From contig NZ_SDWJ01000001.1 of the NCBI RefSeq assembly GCF_009769755.1, positions 744,001-808,000 on the forward strand: a DNA stretch of 64,000 nt. The letters run 5' to 3'. Below are positions 48,100 to 58,063 of the stretch, piece by piece (position 1 is the first letter of the stretch; each line of letters starts with the position of its first letter). Below the pieces are notes generated by a model, which ran no database searches, had not been told where the DNA came from, and worked only from the letters and a program-made list of their open reading frames with translations. The stretch is from Sphingorhabdus profundilacus (GTDB lineage: Bacteria > Pseudomonadota > Alphaproteobacteria > Sphingomonadales > Sphingomonadaceae). The position numbers were made by a program, and so were the translations under genes.

Positions 48100-49439
48100 A
48101 CGTTCCGCATCTATCCAGGCCAGTCTTTGCCGAAGTTGACAGTAAAGGGAAGCTGCTTTGGGCTGATGAAGCGCTTTCGCTTCTAAACCAGCGGGCGGGT
48201 GGAATCGAAGGAGGGGCACTAGCAGTCCCTGCGATTGCGAAATTGGTCCGGCTATCACTTAACTTACAGATGAAGCTCTCCCGTGCCGTTAAGGTCGCCG
48301 ACTATGAAGAGAAACTGGAGTTGTGGATTGAAGTTTATCCATCACCGCAAGTCGCTAAAGTCGCCATTGTCAGCTGGAGAACATTGGCAGATCAAAAGCA
48401 TGGAGGCCATAAATCATCCCGTCCGTTCGAATCTATAAACAATAACCTAATTTTTGACACCCAGTTGCGATTGTTAAGTGCAAAAGGCGATGTCTCACAC
48501 GGTTTGGCGACGACGGACTTTGGTAAAGATGGCTGCGCCATTCTCGCTTCCATTATGGAAAACGGGGATTCTTTGAATGTTGTATTAAATGCTTTATCTT
48601 TGGGTAGTTCAATAGAGAATGCACAAATAAGGCGACAAATTGATGGGCGGTTGTTTGATGTTTGGGGCGAGCAACTTGTTGATGAACAACAGCGTGCCGT
48701 TGGATTTCGGCTGAGTTTTGTCTCGCATGGTGAGGAGACACTTGCTATTGCCGCACTGGCCCCTGTGGGCGGGGCGCTTTTTGGCAAGAATCTTGCGCCA
48801 GTGCTTCGCCAGCCCCTGGGCAGAATAATTGCGAATGCGGAAACTATTGGCGGGGAATTGCAGGGGCCCATCCGCGAAAATTATGCCTTATATGCGCGGG
48901 ACATTGCCAATGCCGCGCGACACCTGTCGGCTTTGGTTGACGACCTTGGCGACCTGGAGGCGGTTGAACGGCCTGATTTTCGCACAGCCCGTGACGAGAT
49001 TGAACTGGGTGATGTGGCACGCCGGGTAGCGGGTTTACTCGCGCTCAAGGCTGCGGATCATCGTATCGTGATCCATACCCCGACCGACGCGTCCAAGGTT
49101 ACCGCAATTGCCGAGTTTCGAAGAACGCTGCAAATTCTTTTGAATCTGGTCAACAATGCAATCCGATATTCGCCGGATGGCACGGTGATATCTATCGAAA
49201 CAGAAACGGCAGATCGCTTCGCCGTGGTTACGGTAAGTGATCAGGGAAGGGGTATCTCAATCGAAGACCGAGACAAGATCTTTGAAAAATTTGAACGTCT
49301 CGGTCGCTCCGGCGATGGGGGAAGCGGTCTGGGCTTGTATATCTCCCGACGACTGGCCCGCGCCATGGGCGGTGAATTGTCGGTCACCAATTCAGACGAC
49401 GGAGGCGCGAAATTCGTCCTCCGTCTGCCGAATTCCTAA
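48096..49439 (+). CDS. Sensor histidine kinase-like protein lacking the phospho-accepting His
   Basis: The 447-residue protein has no TM segment. N-terminal PAS-like region (VDSKGKLLWADEALSLL), dimerisation helices at about 225-285 and a complete HATPase domain: N box LVNNAIRYSPDG, G1 VSDQGRGIS, F box EKFERLG and G2 GGSGLGLYISRRLARAMGG. At the H box the motif aligned to SHELRTPL reads APVLRQPL, so Pro235 replaces the His. Autophosphorylation at that site is not possible, much as Caulobacter DivL has a Tyr there. GTG start overlaps the DUF2336 stop. No response regulator is adjacent. Confidence 0.8.
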   Translation: MNVPHLSRPVFAEVDSKGKLLWADEALSLLNQRAGGIEGGALAVPAIAKLVRLSLNLQMKLSRAVKVADYEEKLELWIEVYPSPQVAKVAIVSWRTLADQKHGGHKSSRPFESINNNLIFDTQLRLLSAKGDVSHGLATTDFGKDGCAILASIMENGDSLNVVLNALSLGSSIENAQIRRQIDGRLFDVWGEQLVDEQQRAVGFRLSFVSHGEETLAIAALAPVGGALFGKNLAPVLRQPLGRIIANAETIGGELQGPIRENYALYARDIANAARHLSALVDDLGDLEAVERPDFRTARDEIELGDVARRVAGLLALKAADHRIVIHTPTDASKVTAIAEFRRTLQILLNLVNNAIRYSPDGTVISIETETADRFAVVTVSDQGRGISIEDRDKIFEKFERLGRSGDGGSGLGLYISRRLARAMGGELSVTNSDDGGAKFVLRLPNS

Positions 49440-49445
49440 AAATAT

Positions 49446-50732
49446 TTACCGCGCGTCAAACGAGGTATAAGGCCGCGCCTGCGGTCCGGTATAAAGCTGG
49501 CGGGGGCGGCCGATTTTCTGGCCCGGGTCAGAGATCATCTCATTCCACTGTGCTACCCAACCTACTGTACGTGAAAGCGCAAATAGCACGGTAAACATTT
49601 CCGTCGGGAAACCGATGGCAGACAAAATGATGCCTGAATAAAAATCGACGTTCGGAAACAGCTTTTTCTCGATGAAATAAGGATCGTTGAGGGCCATTTC
49701 TTCAAGCTGAAGCGCAACATCGAAAATCGGGTCGCTGACTTTGAGTTCGGTCAAAACTTCACGCACCGTTTTTTGCATGACCGTGGCCCGCGGATCGTAG
49801 TTTTTATACACACGATGGCCAAAGCCCATCAACCGGAAGGGATCATTCTTGTCCTTCGCGCGCTCGATATAGTGCGGGATTTTATCCGGCGTCCCAATTT
49901 CCCGCAGCATATTGAGCGCGGCCTCATTCGCACCGCCATGTGCCGGGCCCCAAAGACATGCAATACCTGCCGCGATGCAGGCAAACGGGTTGGCACCCGA
50001 CGACCCGGCGAGGCGCACGGTAGACGTAGATGCATTTTGTTCATGGTCAGCATGGAGAATGAAAATACGATCCATTGCCCGTTCAATGACCGGATTAACA
50101 AAATAAGGTTCAGCTGGAACGCCGAAAGTCATGCGAAGGAAGTTGCCAGTATAGGACAAGCTGTTGTCGGGATAAAGGAACGGCTGACCCATTGAATATT
50201 TATACGCCATTGCGGCAATGGTCGGCATTTTGGCAATCAACCGGTGACTTGAAATCATACGGTGGGTTGGGTCGCTTATGTCGGTAGAGTCATGGTAAAA
50301 TGCCGATAAAGCCCCAACCACGCCGCACATGATCGCCATTGGATGGGCGTCGCGACGAAAACCACGATAGAAGGTCGCCAACTGTTCGTGCAGCATTGTA
50401 TGGCGAGAGATTGTCTGGCTGAAATCACCAAGCTGCGCTTTGCTTGGCAGCTCCCCGTTTAGCAAGAGGTAGGAGACCTCCATAAAGCTAGACTTTTCAG
50501 AGAGTTCTTCAATCGAATAGCCCCGGTGCAGCAAAATGCCTTCATCACCATCAATGAATGTAATCGCCGATTCACAACTTGCCGTAGAGGTGAAGCCCGG
50601 ATCGAACGTAAAATGGTCTGAAGCACTATATAATTTTCGAATATCAAGGACATCCGGCCCTTCGCTGCCTTTCATGACAGGTAGCGCGTAGCTGTTATCA
50701 CCAATTGTCAGCGTTGCATTATTATCAGCCAT
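49446..50732 (-). CDS. gltA: Citrate synthase
   Basis: Condenses oxaloacetate and acetyl-CoA at the entry of the TCA cycle. The 428-residue product is a type II (hexameric, NADH-sensitive family) enzyme: [51 protein letters not shown] and the catalytic loops [14 protein letters not shown] and [18 protein letters not shown] 50732 has GGAG 7 nt upstream; ATG 50735 is directly before it. Convergent with the kinase-like gene (6 bp gap). Upstream 260 bp to comEC contains the promoter but no certain gene. Confidence 0.96.
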   Translation of the reverse strand: MADNNATLTIGDNSYALPVMKGSEGPDVLDIRKLYSASDHFTFDPGFTSTASCESAITFIDGDEGILLHRGYSIEELSEKSSFMEVSYLLLNGELPSKAQLGDFSQTISRHTMLHEQLATFYRGFRRDAHPMAIMCGVVGALSAFYHDSTDISDPTHRMISSHRLIAKMPTIAAMAYKYSMGQPFLYPDNSLSYTGNFLRMTFGVPAEPYFVNPVIERAMDRIFILHADHEQNASTSTVRLAGSSGANPFACIAAGIACLWGPAHGGANEAALNMLREIGTPDKIPHYIERAKDKNDPFRLMGFGHRVYKNYDPRATVMQKTVREVLTELKVSDPIFDVALQLEEMALNDPYFIEKKLFPNVDFYSGIILSAIGFPTEMFTVLFALSRTVGWVAQWNEMISDPGQKIGRPRQLYTGPQARPYTSFDAR

Positions 50733-50997
50733 CATCAAACTCCATTACTTCCGTCCCGATGTTTCGGGCGCCCCTGTTTCAAGCCCTGATTAAAGGCCAT
50801 GTTCCATGTTCGACAAAAGGCGTCAGAAACGCCAGATGTGATTGCTTTAGGCCCCTCAACTGCCGCTATTTCTTGGGGAGAAATTGGCATTATTGTTTTG
50901 TCGGCCATGGTGCGAAAATACACGGTCGTCAAGGCAAAGCATTTAGTTTTGATATTGTTATATTTGTCATCTGTGACATAGATGCTACGTTTCTGAC

Positions 50998-53160
50998 ATG
51001 ATTGGGTTTTTTCGTCATTACTTGAATAAACAGCTCCCGAATCCCGTCTATCCAATCCATCTTGCAGATATCATGGCAAAGGTCGAAGGCTGGCTGGAAC
51101 TGGAACGCCATCAATTGCCGCTTTGGTTGCCAGTCACCATCGGAACGGGAATTGGGCTTTGGCAATTTGCGGGCACTGAACGGCTCATACCCTATGTCCT
51201 GATATTCCTGTCCCTTTCTGTCGCGGGAGCATCTCTTGGTCTTGATCGTCGGTTGGGCCGCACGCTTTTCATTGCAGGTATCGCCTTCAGCGTAGGTTTC
51301 GGTGCGATCGCGTTGAAATCTGAGCGCGTGGCCGCGCCGGTTTTGGGCAAAATCTGGGTTGGTCCGCTTTATGGGCGCATTGCAAAGGTGGAGATTTTGG
51401 GTGCACGCGATGTCGTTCGCCTTGAGCTTGATACCAAGGGACAGCAACAACTTCCACCGAAAATCAGGGTCAATTTGAAACCCGCACAATATGAGAACCG
51501 GAAATTCAGGGTTGGAAGCATCGTTTTTCTGCGTGCGCGCTTGATGCCGCCCGCCGGGCCTTCGCTTCCGGGCGGTTATGATTTTGCGCGACGTGCATGG
51601 TTTTCTCAGATCGGCGCAACCGGCAGCGCTATTGGCCCGGTCACTATTTTCAAACAATCGGGAAACGCCATATTCCTTGACGATATTCGCACTGCATTGA
51701 CCGGGCATATCATTGGTGAAATGCCGCAGGGCACTGGCGAAATCGGCGCTGCCTTGATTACCGGAGATCAAGGGAATATCGACCCTTCTGATGCACAAGC
51801 CATGCGCGACAGTGGAATGGCGCATCTGCTTTCGATCAGCGGATTGCATGTCACCGCCATAATAGGCTTTCTTTTCTTTCTGTGTAGCCGGGTCCTGTCG
51901 ATCTTTCCGGCAATAGCGCTCAGATTTACGGTTCCATTATTGTCGGCCTGCTTTGCCGCTATGGGGGCCGTGGCATATACAATGCTTGCCGGTGCCGAGG
52001 TTCCCACGGTCAGGTCCTGTATCGCGGCCTTGCTGGTCTTGCTGGCAATGGCACTTGGCCGCGATGCTTTGACATTACGTCTTGTCGCATTCGGCGCCTG
52101 TGTCATCTTGTTATTCTGGCCGGAATCCATGGCAGGGCCAAGTTTCCAGCTAAGTTTTGCAGCAGTCGCGACCATCCTGTTTTTGCACGAGACCCGGTGG
52201 ATGAAGCAATGGGCCGCTCCAAGGGAAGAATCGATCCTGTTTCGGGCAGGCCGGGGCCTGGTGGCATTGATCCTGACCGGGATTGCCATTGAGCTGATAT
52301 TAGCCCCGATAGCGCTGTTCCATTTCCATCGTACCGGCATGTACAGCGCGCTTGCCAATGTGATCGCCATTCCCTTGACCACTTTCATCATCATGCCGGC
52401 GCAAGCCTTGGCTTTAATGACGGATATCGCAGGATTGGGATCACCATTTTGGTGGGTGGCCGGGCAGGGGGTTGCTGCCATTCTTGTCATCGCCCGATAT
52501 GTCAGCACCTTGCCGGGAGCCGTCACGATGTTACCCGCCATGCCCTTTTGGGCATATTTGGCGATTGTCTGGGGCGCCCTGATTGCCGGTTTAATCAAAA
52601 GCCGGGTTCGATATCTTGGGATATTGCCAATATTAGCGGGATTTATCGCAATGGTGAATGCGCCCCGGCCCGACATAGTGGTGACAGGTGACGGACAGCA
52701 TCTGGCGCTTGCCGAACCCAATGGAGAGGTAACCTTGCTGCGGTCCCGGGCCGGGGAATTTGCGCGGGATATGCTGTTGGAGAAGGTGGGCACATTGGCC
52801 GAGCCTGTCGCTATTGAACAATGGCGCGGCGCGCAATGCTCGGTCGACATCTGTATCATATCGATTCTCCGGGACAAACGGCGCTGGCTAATTCTTGCCA
52901 CCCGAACGCCTTACCCGATACCGGCCATGGAAATGGCGGCGGCGTGTAAACGGGTTGATATTGTCATTAGTGACCGGTGGCTGCCATCTTCATGTCGGCC
53001 CAAATGGATCAAAGCCGACCGGAAAATGTTGGAACAAACCGGCGGACTGGCCTTCTTTCTATCCCAGCAAAGGCTTATCACCGTTAATGACAGCAACGCC
53101 CATTATCCGTGGGTCAAGGCCGCCCGCGCCGCCAGGACGCAGGCAGATCTTCCTCAATGA
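50998..53160 (+). CDS. comEC: ComEC/Rec2-type DNA uptake channel protein
   Basis: Membrane channel that brings single-stranded DNA into the cytoplasm in natural competence. The 720-residue protein has an N-terminal soluble OB-like domain (about 90-250, [18 protein letters not shown]), the Competence domain with many TM helices ([41 protein letters not shown]) and a C-terminal metallo-beta-lactamase-like domain ([20 protein letters not shown]), which here is short and lacks an HxHxDH motif. ATG 50998. Stop overlaps the convergent lexA by 7 nt. Confidence 0.9.
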   Translation: MIGFFRHYLNKQLPNPVYPIHLADIMAKVEGWLELERHQLPLWLPVTIGTGIGLWQFAGTERLIPYVLIFLSLSVAGASLGLDRRLGRTLFIAGIAFSVGFGAIALKSERVAAPVLGKIWVGPLYGRIAKVEILGARDVVRLELDTKGQQQLPPKIRVNLKPAQYENRKFRVGSIVFLRARLMPPAGPSLPGGYDFARRAWFSQIGATGSAIGPVTIFKQSGNAIFLDDIRTALTGHIIGEMPQGTGEIGAALITGDQGNIDPSDAQAMRDSGMAHLLSISGLHVTAIIGFLFFLCSRVLSIFPAIALRFTVPLLSACFAAMGAVAYTMLAGAEVPTVRSCIAALLVLLAMALGRDALTLRLVAFGACVILLFWPESMAGPSFQLSFAAVATILFLHETRWMKQWAAPREESILFRAGRGLVALILTGIAIELILAPIALFHFHRTGMYSALANVIAIPLTTFIIMPAQALALMTDIAGLGSPFWWVAGQGVAAILVIARYVSTLPGAVTMLPAMPFWAYLAIVWGALIAGLIKSRVRYLGILPILAGFIAMVNAPRPDIVVTGDGQHLALAEPNGEVTLLRSRAGEFARDMLLEKVGTLAEPVAIEQWRGAQCSVDICIISILRDKRRWLILATRTPYPIPAMEMAAACKRVDIVISDRWLPSSCRPKWIKADRKMLEQTGGLAFFLSQQRLITVNDSNAHYPWVKAARAARTQADLPQ

Positions 53161-53840
53161 TAGCGCCGCAATAGCCCTGCAAGCTTGCCCTGCACCTCAA
53201 CTTCGTGTGCGTCGAAATATTGCGGCTCATACGCCTGATTGGCCGGATCAAGCCTGATCCGCTGGCCATCACGGCGCAGATATTTTAGCGTTGCCTCTTC
53301 ACCACGGACCAAAGCGACCACGATTTCGCCGTCACGCGCGGTGTTTGCTTTTTTGATCAGGGCATAGTCACCATCCAAAATGCCCGCCTCGACCATAGAG
53401 TCGCCGGAAACTTCAAGCGCATAATGTTCCCCGCTGCCCAGCAAGGCCATCGGCACCGAAAGCGAGCTTTGCCCCTCCAACGCCTCAATCGGAACACCGG
53501 CAGCGATCTTGCCATGCAAGGGGATTTCAAGAACGTCATTGGCGGCCACTGGCAAATTAACCTGCGCCTTGTTCGAAGCAATTGCGGGTGTCAATTTGGT
53601 GACCGTCGCAGAACGGCTGCTGCCGCCTTCGGGCATTTTCATCACTTCAAGTGCACGGGCACGATTGGCCAGCCGCCGGATAAAGCCCCGTTCTTCGAGC
53701 GCGCCGATCAAGCGGTGCACACCAGACTTGCTCTTTAAATCCAAAGCTTCCTTCATCTCCTCAAAAGAAGGAGAAATGCCGCTGCCTTCGAGGCGCTCAT
53801 GTATAAAAAGAAGCAATTCATGTTGTTTCGCGGTGAGCAT
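53154..53840 (-). CDS. lexA: SOS repressor LexA
   Basis: Represses SOS genes until RecA-stimulated self-cleavage. The 228-residue product has an N-terminal winged helix ([20 protein letters not shown], recognition helix), a linker of about 30 residues, and the peptidase domain with cleavage site Ala114-Gly115 ([11 protein letters not shown]), catalytic Ser148 ([14 protein letters not shown]) and Lys186 ([10 protein letters not shown]). Length fits alphaproteobacterial LexA (about 230). Its promoter carries tandem GTTC operators, so it is autoregulated. Convergent overlap with comEC. Confidence 0.96.
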   Translation of the reverse strand: MLTAKQHELLLFIHERLEGSGISPSFEEMKEALDLKSKSGVHRLIGALEERGFIRRLANRARALEVMKMPEGGSSRSATVTKLTPAIASNKAQVNLPVAANDVLEIPLHGKIAAGVPIEALEGQSSLSVPMALLGSGEHYALEVSGDSMVEAGILDGDYALIKKANTARDGEIVVALVRGEEATLKYLRRDGQRIRLDPANQAYEPQYFDAHEVEVQGKLAGLLRRYH

Positions 53841-53860
53841 TATCTTGTTCCCGTTTCATT

Positions 53861-53886
53861 GAACATGGCAGGAACGATTAGAGAAC
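53861..53886 (-). promoter_or_regulatory. LexA operator, three GTTC half-sites in tandem
   Basis: On the minus strand GTTCTCTAATCGTTC (53886-53872) fits the alphaproteobacterial SOS box GTTC-N7-GTTC. GTTCCTGCCATGTTC (53875-53861) fits it too and shares the middle GTTC. Lies 21-46 nt upstream of the lexA ATG. Confidence 0.85.
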
Positions 53887-53903
53887 AGAATGGATCAAGT
53901 CAA
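53875..53903 (-). promoter_or_regulatory. lexA promoter
   Basis: TTGACT (53903-53898), 17-nt spacer, TAATCG (53880-53875). The -10 lies inside the first SOS box, so LexA binding would block RNA polymerase. Confidence 0.6.
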
Positions 53904-53932
53904 GAACAATAAATTCTGCACATTTCCGGCAA

Positions 53933-55114
53933 TCAATCCAGCAAATGATAGTATTTTGTTAATTCGGCTGAAGCTTCGTCACCGGTTTTTTGGGGGTTGA
54001 TGAGCAGGGCATTGGCTTGGGAAAGCGGGGTTATCAGGCCGCTGTCTCTGCCATAAATATCTGTTAAATAACTATTAGTTATCTTGGCGCGGAAATATTC
54101 CGTGCGCGCGCCGGGCGGTGGCAGGTCGCATGTATCACGCAGGGTAAAAACTTCTGGAAAAGGCGCTTTGCACCCCGCCAGATGCCGCACCAAAGGCAGC
54201 AGGAACAAAAACGCGGTGACAAAGGCCGAAGAAGGGTTCCCGGGCAAACCCAGCACAATCGAAGCGCCGATCCGCCCCGCCATCAACGGTTTGCCCGGTC
54301 GCATGGCGACCTTCCAGAAATCAATCGTGGCGCCTATATTCTGCAAGGCGGGCAAAACCAGATCATGATCACCCACCGACGCGCCGCCGCTGGTCACGAT
54401 AATGTCGGAACCGCTGCAGGAACGCAGCATCGCCTCGACATCATCTAGCCTGTCGGCGACGATGCCCCTGTCATCAATGTCACAGGGCAGGGACGCCAGC
54501 ATCGCCGTCAGCATGACGCTGTTGGACGAGGGGATATGGACATCATCGCAGGCGACGCCTGCCGGGCGCAATTCATCGCCGGTGGCGATGATCGAGATTT
54601 TGGGACGTCCGCCGACATTCAGCGCGCCATATCCTGCCATCACCGCCGCCGCGATGCCGCCTGCGTTCAACTTTTCACCCATTGCCAAAAGCGCATCGCC
54701 CTTTGAAAAGTCGCTGCCCTTTCGCCTGATATGCGCGCCGGTTTCGGGTGGCCCTTCACCCGTCAACGCCATAATAGCGCCGTCACGCGAAGCTTCTTCC
54801 TGTATTAAAATACTGTCGGCGCCCATTGGCAGATGCGCGCCGGTAAATATCCGCACGGCTTCACCCGGGCCCATGTCACCCGAAAAAGGCCGCCCGGCCG
54901 CACTTTCGCCTATGACGCGCCATGGGCCGGGCAGGTCGGCAAAACGAATGGCATAGCCATCCATCGCCGATAAATCCGCCGCTGGCTGGGTCCGTTGCGC
55001 GATGACCGGTTCGGCAAGATAATGGCCGGCACAGGCCGCAACGGGCCTGCTGACTGGGGCGAGTGGATCGGCCAATGCCACTAAACGGGCCTGCGCCTCC
55101 TCGACCTTTAGCAT
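53933..55114 (-). CDS. moeA: Molybdopterin molybdenumtransferase
   Basis: Inserts molybdate into adenylylated molybdopterin to make Mo-cofactor. The 393-residue product has [55 protein letters not shown], the MPT-binding [17 protein letters not shown], and [26 protein letters not shown] in the C-terminal domain. ATG 55114 has GGAG 8 nt upstream and overlaps the moaC stop by 7 nt; a longer start at 55129 is possible. Lies directly after moaC. Confidence 0.94.
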   Translation of the reverse strand: MLKVEEAQARLVALADPLAPVSRPVAACAGHYLAEPVIAQRTQPAADLSAMDGYAIRFADLPGPWRVIGESAAGRPFSGDMGPGEAVRIFTGAHLPMGADSILIQEEASRDGAIMALTGEGPPETGAHIRRKGSDFSKGDALLAMGEKLNAGGIAAAVMAGYGALNVGGRPKISIIATGDELRPAGVACDDVHIPSSNSVMLTAMLASLPCDIDDRGIVADRLDDVEAMLRSCSGSDIIVTSGGASVGDHDLVLPALQNIGATIDFWKVAMRPGKPLMAGRIGASIVLGLPGNPSSAFVTAFLFLLPLVRHLAGCKAPFPEVFTLRDTCDLPPPGARTEYFRAKITNSYLTDIYGRDSGLITPLSQANALLINPQKTGDEASAELTKYYHLLD

Positions 55115-55584
55115 TCGCCTCGACTCCATTCGCCGGATTTTCCGCCCGACTTGGACAGAAGCTGGACCCCTGAAATGGTCATGCCCTTGTCGATCGCCTT
55201 GGCCATGTCATAAATGGTCAGCAGGGCAACCGAAACGGCGGTCATCGCCTCCATTTCCACGCCGGTTTGCCCGGTCAGCCGGACCAGAGCGGTGACACGA
55301 ATGCCGCTTTCTTCAAACGCGAAATCGACCGCCACTTTCGATAGCATCAATGGATGGCACAAGGGAATGAGTTCGGCCGTTTTCTTCGCCGCCATGATGC
55401 CGGCGATGCGCGCGGTGGCCAGAACATCCCCTTTTTTGGCGGTGCCTTCGCGGATTGCGACCAGTGCGTCGCGTGACATTGCAATGCGACCTTCGGCAAC
55501 GGCCTGACGCGCGGTGTCCGCCTTTGCCGACACATCGACCATATGTGCAGCGCCTGTGGCATCCAGATGGGTAAGTTTTGTCAT
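55108..55584 (-). CDS. moaC: Cyclic pyranopterin monophosphate synthase accessory protein MoaC
   Basis: Converts 3',8-cyclo-GTP to cyclic pyranopterin monophosphate in Mo-cofactor biosynthesis. The 158-residue product has [37 protein letters not shown] (conserved CHPL motif), [20 protein letters not shown] and the ending [14 protein letters not shown]. Upstream of moeA in the same transcript; moaA was not seen in this window. Confidence 0.95.
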   Translation of the reverse strand: MTKLTHLDATGAAHMVDVSAKADTARQAVAEGRIAMSRDALVAIREGTAKKGDVLATARIAGIMAAKKTAELIPLCHPLMLSKVAVDFAFEESGIRVTALVRLTGQTGVEMEAMTAVSVALLTIYDMAKAIDKGMTISGVQLLSKSGGKSGEWSRGEC

Positions 55585-55768
55585 AACGGCTTATTGCATC
55601 GGGCGCGGCATGAAGTCGAGGGGGCTATTCCGCCAATTGCGGGGCGGGATGTCATCTGTGCCGTTCTTTGCCGTTACGGCACGGCGGACCACAAAACCGC
55701 CATTTGACAGCGGTGGTTTGCTGTGGCTAACCGGCAGTTAAACACGCAATTAAGAGAGGATTCGACCT

Positions 55769-56740
55769 ATGGCTCTTCCGGCAATTTTTGACAAACTCCG
55801 TCTGCCGATTATCGGTTCACCGTTGTTCATCGTTTCGGGTCCCGAATTGGTGATCGCGCAATGCAAGGCAGGGGTTGTCGGATCATTTCCGGCGCTCAAC
55901 GCCCGTCCGGCCAGCCAGCTTGACGAATGGCTGCACCAGATTACCGAGGAGTTGGCCGCGCATAACCGCGACAATCCCGACCGTCCAGCCGCGCCTTATG
56001 CCGTCAACCAGATCGTACATAAATCGAACAATCGCCTGCAGGAAGATATCGCGACCTGCGCTAAATGGCAGGTGCCGGTGACGATTACGTCCTTGGGCGC
56101 TCAGGAAGAATTGAATAAGGCGGTCCATAGCTGGGGCGGGATCGTGTTGCACGACGTTATCAATGACCGTTTCGCGCACAAGGCGATTGAAAAAGGCGCA
56201 GATGGCCTGATTCCGGTGGCGGCAGGTGCCGGGGGACATGCCGGTGTAACCTCACCTTTCGCGTTGATGCGTGAAATCCGCGAATGGTTTGATGGGCCGG
56301 TGGCTTTGTCGGGGTCGATCGCTCATGGCGCATCCGTTTTGGCGGCGCAGGCCATGGGCGCAGACCTCGCCTATATCGGCAGCGCGTTCATTGCGACCAA
56401 GGAAGCCAATGCGGTCGAAGGCTATAAGGACAATATCGTCGAGGCAAAGGCCGCCGACATTGTCTATTCCGACCTGTTCACCGGGGTCAGCGGCAACTAT
56501 CTGCGCCAGTCAATCGAACGCGCCGGAATGGACCCCAACAACCTGCCCAAGGGCGATATTTCGACCATGAACTTCGGCTCCGGCGGCAATAGCGAGGCCA
56601 AGGCGTGGAAGGATATATGGGGTTCCGGCCAAGGAATAGGCGCGGTCAAGGCGGTCAAGACGGTGGCCGAATTTGTCGACCAACTGGAAAGCGAATATCG
56701 CGCGGCGAAGGCCAATCTGGACAAGGTGTATCGCGGGTAG
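55769..56740 (+). CDS. Nitronate monooxygenase family (2-nitropropane dioxygenase-like)
   Basis: FMN-dependent TIM-barrel oxidase of the NMO family, which detoxifies propionate-3-nitronate or related nitronates. The 323-residue protein has PIIGSPLFIVSGPELVIAQC, LGAQEELNKAVHSWGGIVLH, GAGGHAGVTSPFALMREIRE, VALSGSIAHGASVLAAQAMG and LAYIGSAFIATKEA. GAGAGGA lies before the ATG. Some NMO-family proteins have other substrates, so the exact reaction is uncertain. No operon partner; a repeat-rich gap follows. Confidence 0.88.
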   Translation: MALPAIFDKLRLPIIGSPLFIVSGPELVIAQCKAGVVGSFPALNARPASQLDEWLHQITEELAAHNRDNPDRPAAPYAVNQIVHKSNNRLQEDIATCAKWQVPVTITSLGAQEELNKAVHSWGGIVLHDVINDRFAHKAIEKGADGLIPVAAGAGGHAGVTSPFALMREIREWFDGPVALSGSIAHGASVLAAQAMGADLAYIGSAFIATKEANAVEGYKDNIVEAKAADIVYSDLFTGVSGNYLRQSIERAGMDPNNLPKGDISTMNFGSGGNSEAKAWKDIWGSGQGIGAVKAVKTVAEFVDQLESEYRAAKANLDKVYRG

Positions 56741-56803
56741 GGTTTTGCGTTGAGAGCATTGCCTGTTTGAATATTTCTCAAGATCACCCTGAATTACCTT
56801 AAA

Positions 56804-56966
56804 CGTCACCCTGAACTTGTTTCACCTGCGGTGACTGCGTTCCAGGGTCCATCGTGCAGCGGCTCCGGCGGGATGTTTGGATAGCAACCGTGCGTAACGG
56901 CGTGGCTTGTCACAACAGGGCAGGGACAGGCTTACAAATGGACCCTGAAACGAGTTCAGGGTGACG
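56804..56966. repeat. Palindromic repeat copy 5, long form
   Basis: Left arm CCTGAACTTGTTT is followed by an extra CACCTGCGGTGACTGCGTTC before CAGGGTC; the right arm is GACCCTGAAACGAGTTCAGG. Borders CGTCA and TGACG are kept. Larger middle than copies 1-4. Confidence 0.8.
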
Positions 56967-57014
56967 GTTTTTTGGGAACGGTGACGTGTTGAGTTAGCAT
57001 TCACTGAAGAAAAT

Positions 57015-57140
57015 TTTCACGCAAAGGCGCAAAGATTTTCAAGAGGGCGGACGCCCCTTAATGTGTCACACAAGCATAGGCGCCATTGACTTTGATATGC
57101 ATGGCCGCCCTCTTAAAAATCTTCGCGCCTTTGCGTGAAA
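57015..57140. repeat. 36-bp near-perfect inverted repeat
   Basis: Arms 57015-57050 and 57105-57140 match as inverted copies with two mismatches (core GCAAAGGCGC and GCGCCTTTGC), with 54 bp between. Looks like a small non-autonomous mobile or RNA-hairpin element, distinct from the CGTCACCCTGAA family. Confidence 0.75.
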
Positions 57141-57216
57141 TATGCAGCATATCTGCGAACTCTACAGGGCATTTCGACAACATCCTCCGCTACGCCGCCA
57201 CCCCAACAATCCCAAC

Positions 57217-57313
57217 CGTCACCCTGAACTTGTTTCAGGGTCTTAGTGCTTGGACGTTGAAAACTAAGACCCTGGAACGCAGTCACCGCAGGTGAAACAA
57301 GTTCAGGGTGACG
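57217..57313. repeat. Palindromic repeat copy 6, long form
   Basis: Left arm is the common CCCTGAACTTGTTTCAGGG. The right arm carries GAACGCAGTCACCGCAGGTG, the exact reverse complement of the extra stretch in copy 5. Confidence 0.8.
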
Positions 57314-57533
57314 GAGTTTTTTTAGAAGGGTGACGGATTTTTTTTGGGTAACGGTAACCGCGAGTTCGTTTAGGTGTTCCGGTTATTGCGCCTACGCCGA
57401 ATGCCAAATTCAAAAATAAATTTCATCCCCTGAAACCAAATGGCCGGTTCCATCGAACAGGGTGATAACCTGACCGTAATATGGCCACCCCTTCATCGTC
57501 GCGGTCAGGTACCCTTTTAATGGAGAGTGCCGC

Positions 57534-58010
57534 GTGAAGAAATTTTTACTTCTTGTCCTTGCCACCGGTATCGCAGCGCCTTTGGTGTTGACTGATGCAG
57601 CGGTTGCAGGGCCCGTTTATGTTGCCTCGCAAAATGAAGGCGTCGCGGTCAGTGGTTTTGATGTCGTCAGCTATTTTCGGGGCGATGGCGCGCCGGTGAT
57701 GGGCAGCGCGGCGTTTACGGTGCGACATGACGGTGCCGACTATCATTTCGCCAGCGCCGAAAACGCCGCAGCTTTCAAAGCCGATCCGACAGCCTTTGCC
57801 CCGCAATATGGTGGGCATTGTTCATGGGCGATGGCGCGCGGATATCTCGCGCCGGGGGACCCAACGCAATATCGCGTGGTCGATGGTAAGCTATATCTGA
57901 ACTTCGATGCCGAGGTTCGGGCGACGTGGCTCAAAGATATTGCGGGCTATATCAAGCAGGGCGATGTGAACTGGCCGACCTTCCCCGACGACGCCAAGTT
58001 CGGGGGCTAG
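57534..58010 (+). CDS. YHS-domain exported protein
   Basis: The 158-residue protein has a signal peptide (cleavage near AAVAGP, about residue 25) and a YHS domain: VAVSGFDVVSYFRGDGAPVM, ADYHFASAENAAAFKADPTA, FAPQYGGHCSWAMARGYL and a C-terminal LYLNFDAEVRATWLKDIAGY. YHS domains are small metal- or heme-associated folds; the substrate is unknown. GTG start with TGGAGAG about 8 nt upstream. Convergent with the YceI-family gene. Confidence 0.85.
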   Translation: MKKFLLLVLATGIAAPLVLTDAAVAGPVYVASQNEGVAVSGFDVVSYFRGDGAPVMGSAAFTVRHDGADYHFASAENAAAFKADPTAFAPQYGGHCSWAMARGYLAPGDPTQYRVVDGKLYLNFDAEVRATWLKDIAGYIKQGDVNWPTFPDDAKFGG

Positions 58011-58026
58011 TTTGTAGGCGGTGTGA

Positions 58027-58050
58027 GGGCAATCGGTCATGCGACTGCCC
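58027..58050. terminator. Candidate bidirectional terminator hairpin
   Basis: GGGCAATCG and CGACTGCCC pair with one mismatch around a 6-nt loop, between the convergent YHS and YceI genes. No clear T run, so function is uncertain. Confidence 0.4.
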
Positions 58051-58063
58051 CCATTACCCAAAG

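Larger units (their letters stand above)
56741..57533. other. 793-bp gene-poor, repeat-rich gap
   Basis: No convincing gene was found. The gap holds palindromic repeat copies 5 and 6 and a separate 36-bp inverted-repeat element (57015-57140). The rest (57314-57533) is AT-rich and holds the promoter region of the YHS-domain gene. Confidence 0.7.

Noticed and set aside
50735-50908. Possible 57-residue ORF upstream of gltA (MADKTIMPISPQEIAAVEG) ending in a TGATG overlap with gltA
   Set aside because: The overlap is suggestive, but there is no ribosome binding site, no recognisable domain, and it would fill the gltA promoter region. Conservation data would be needed.
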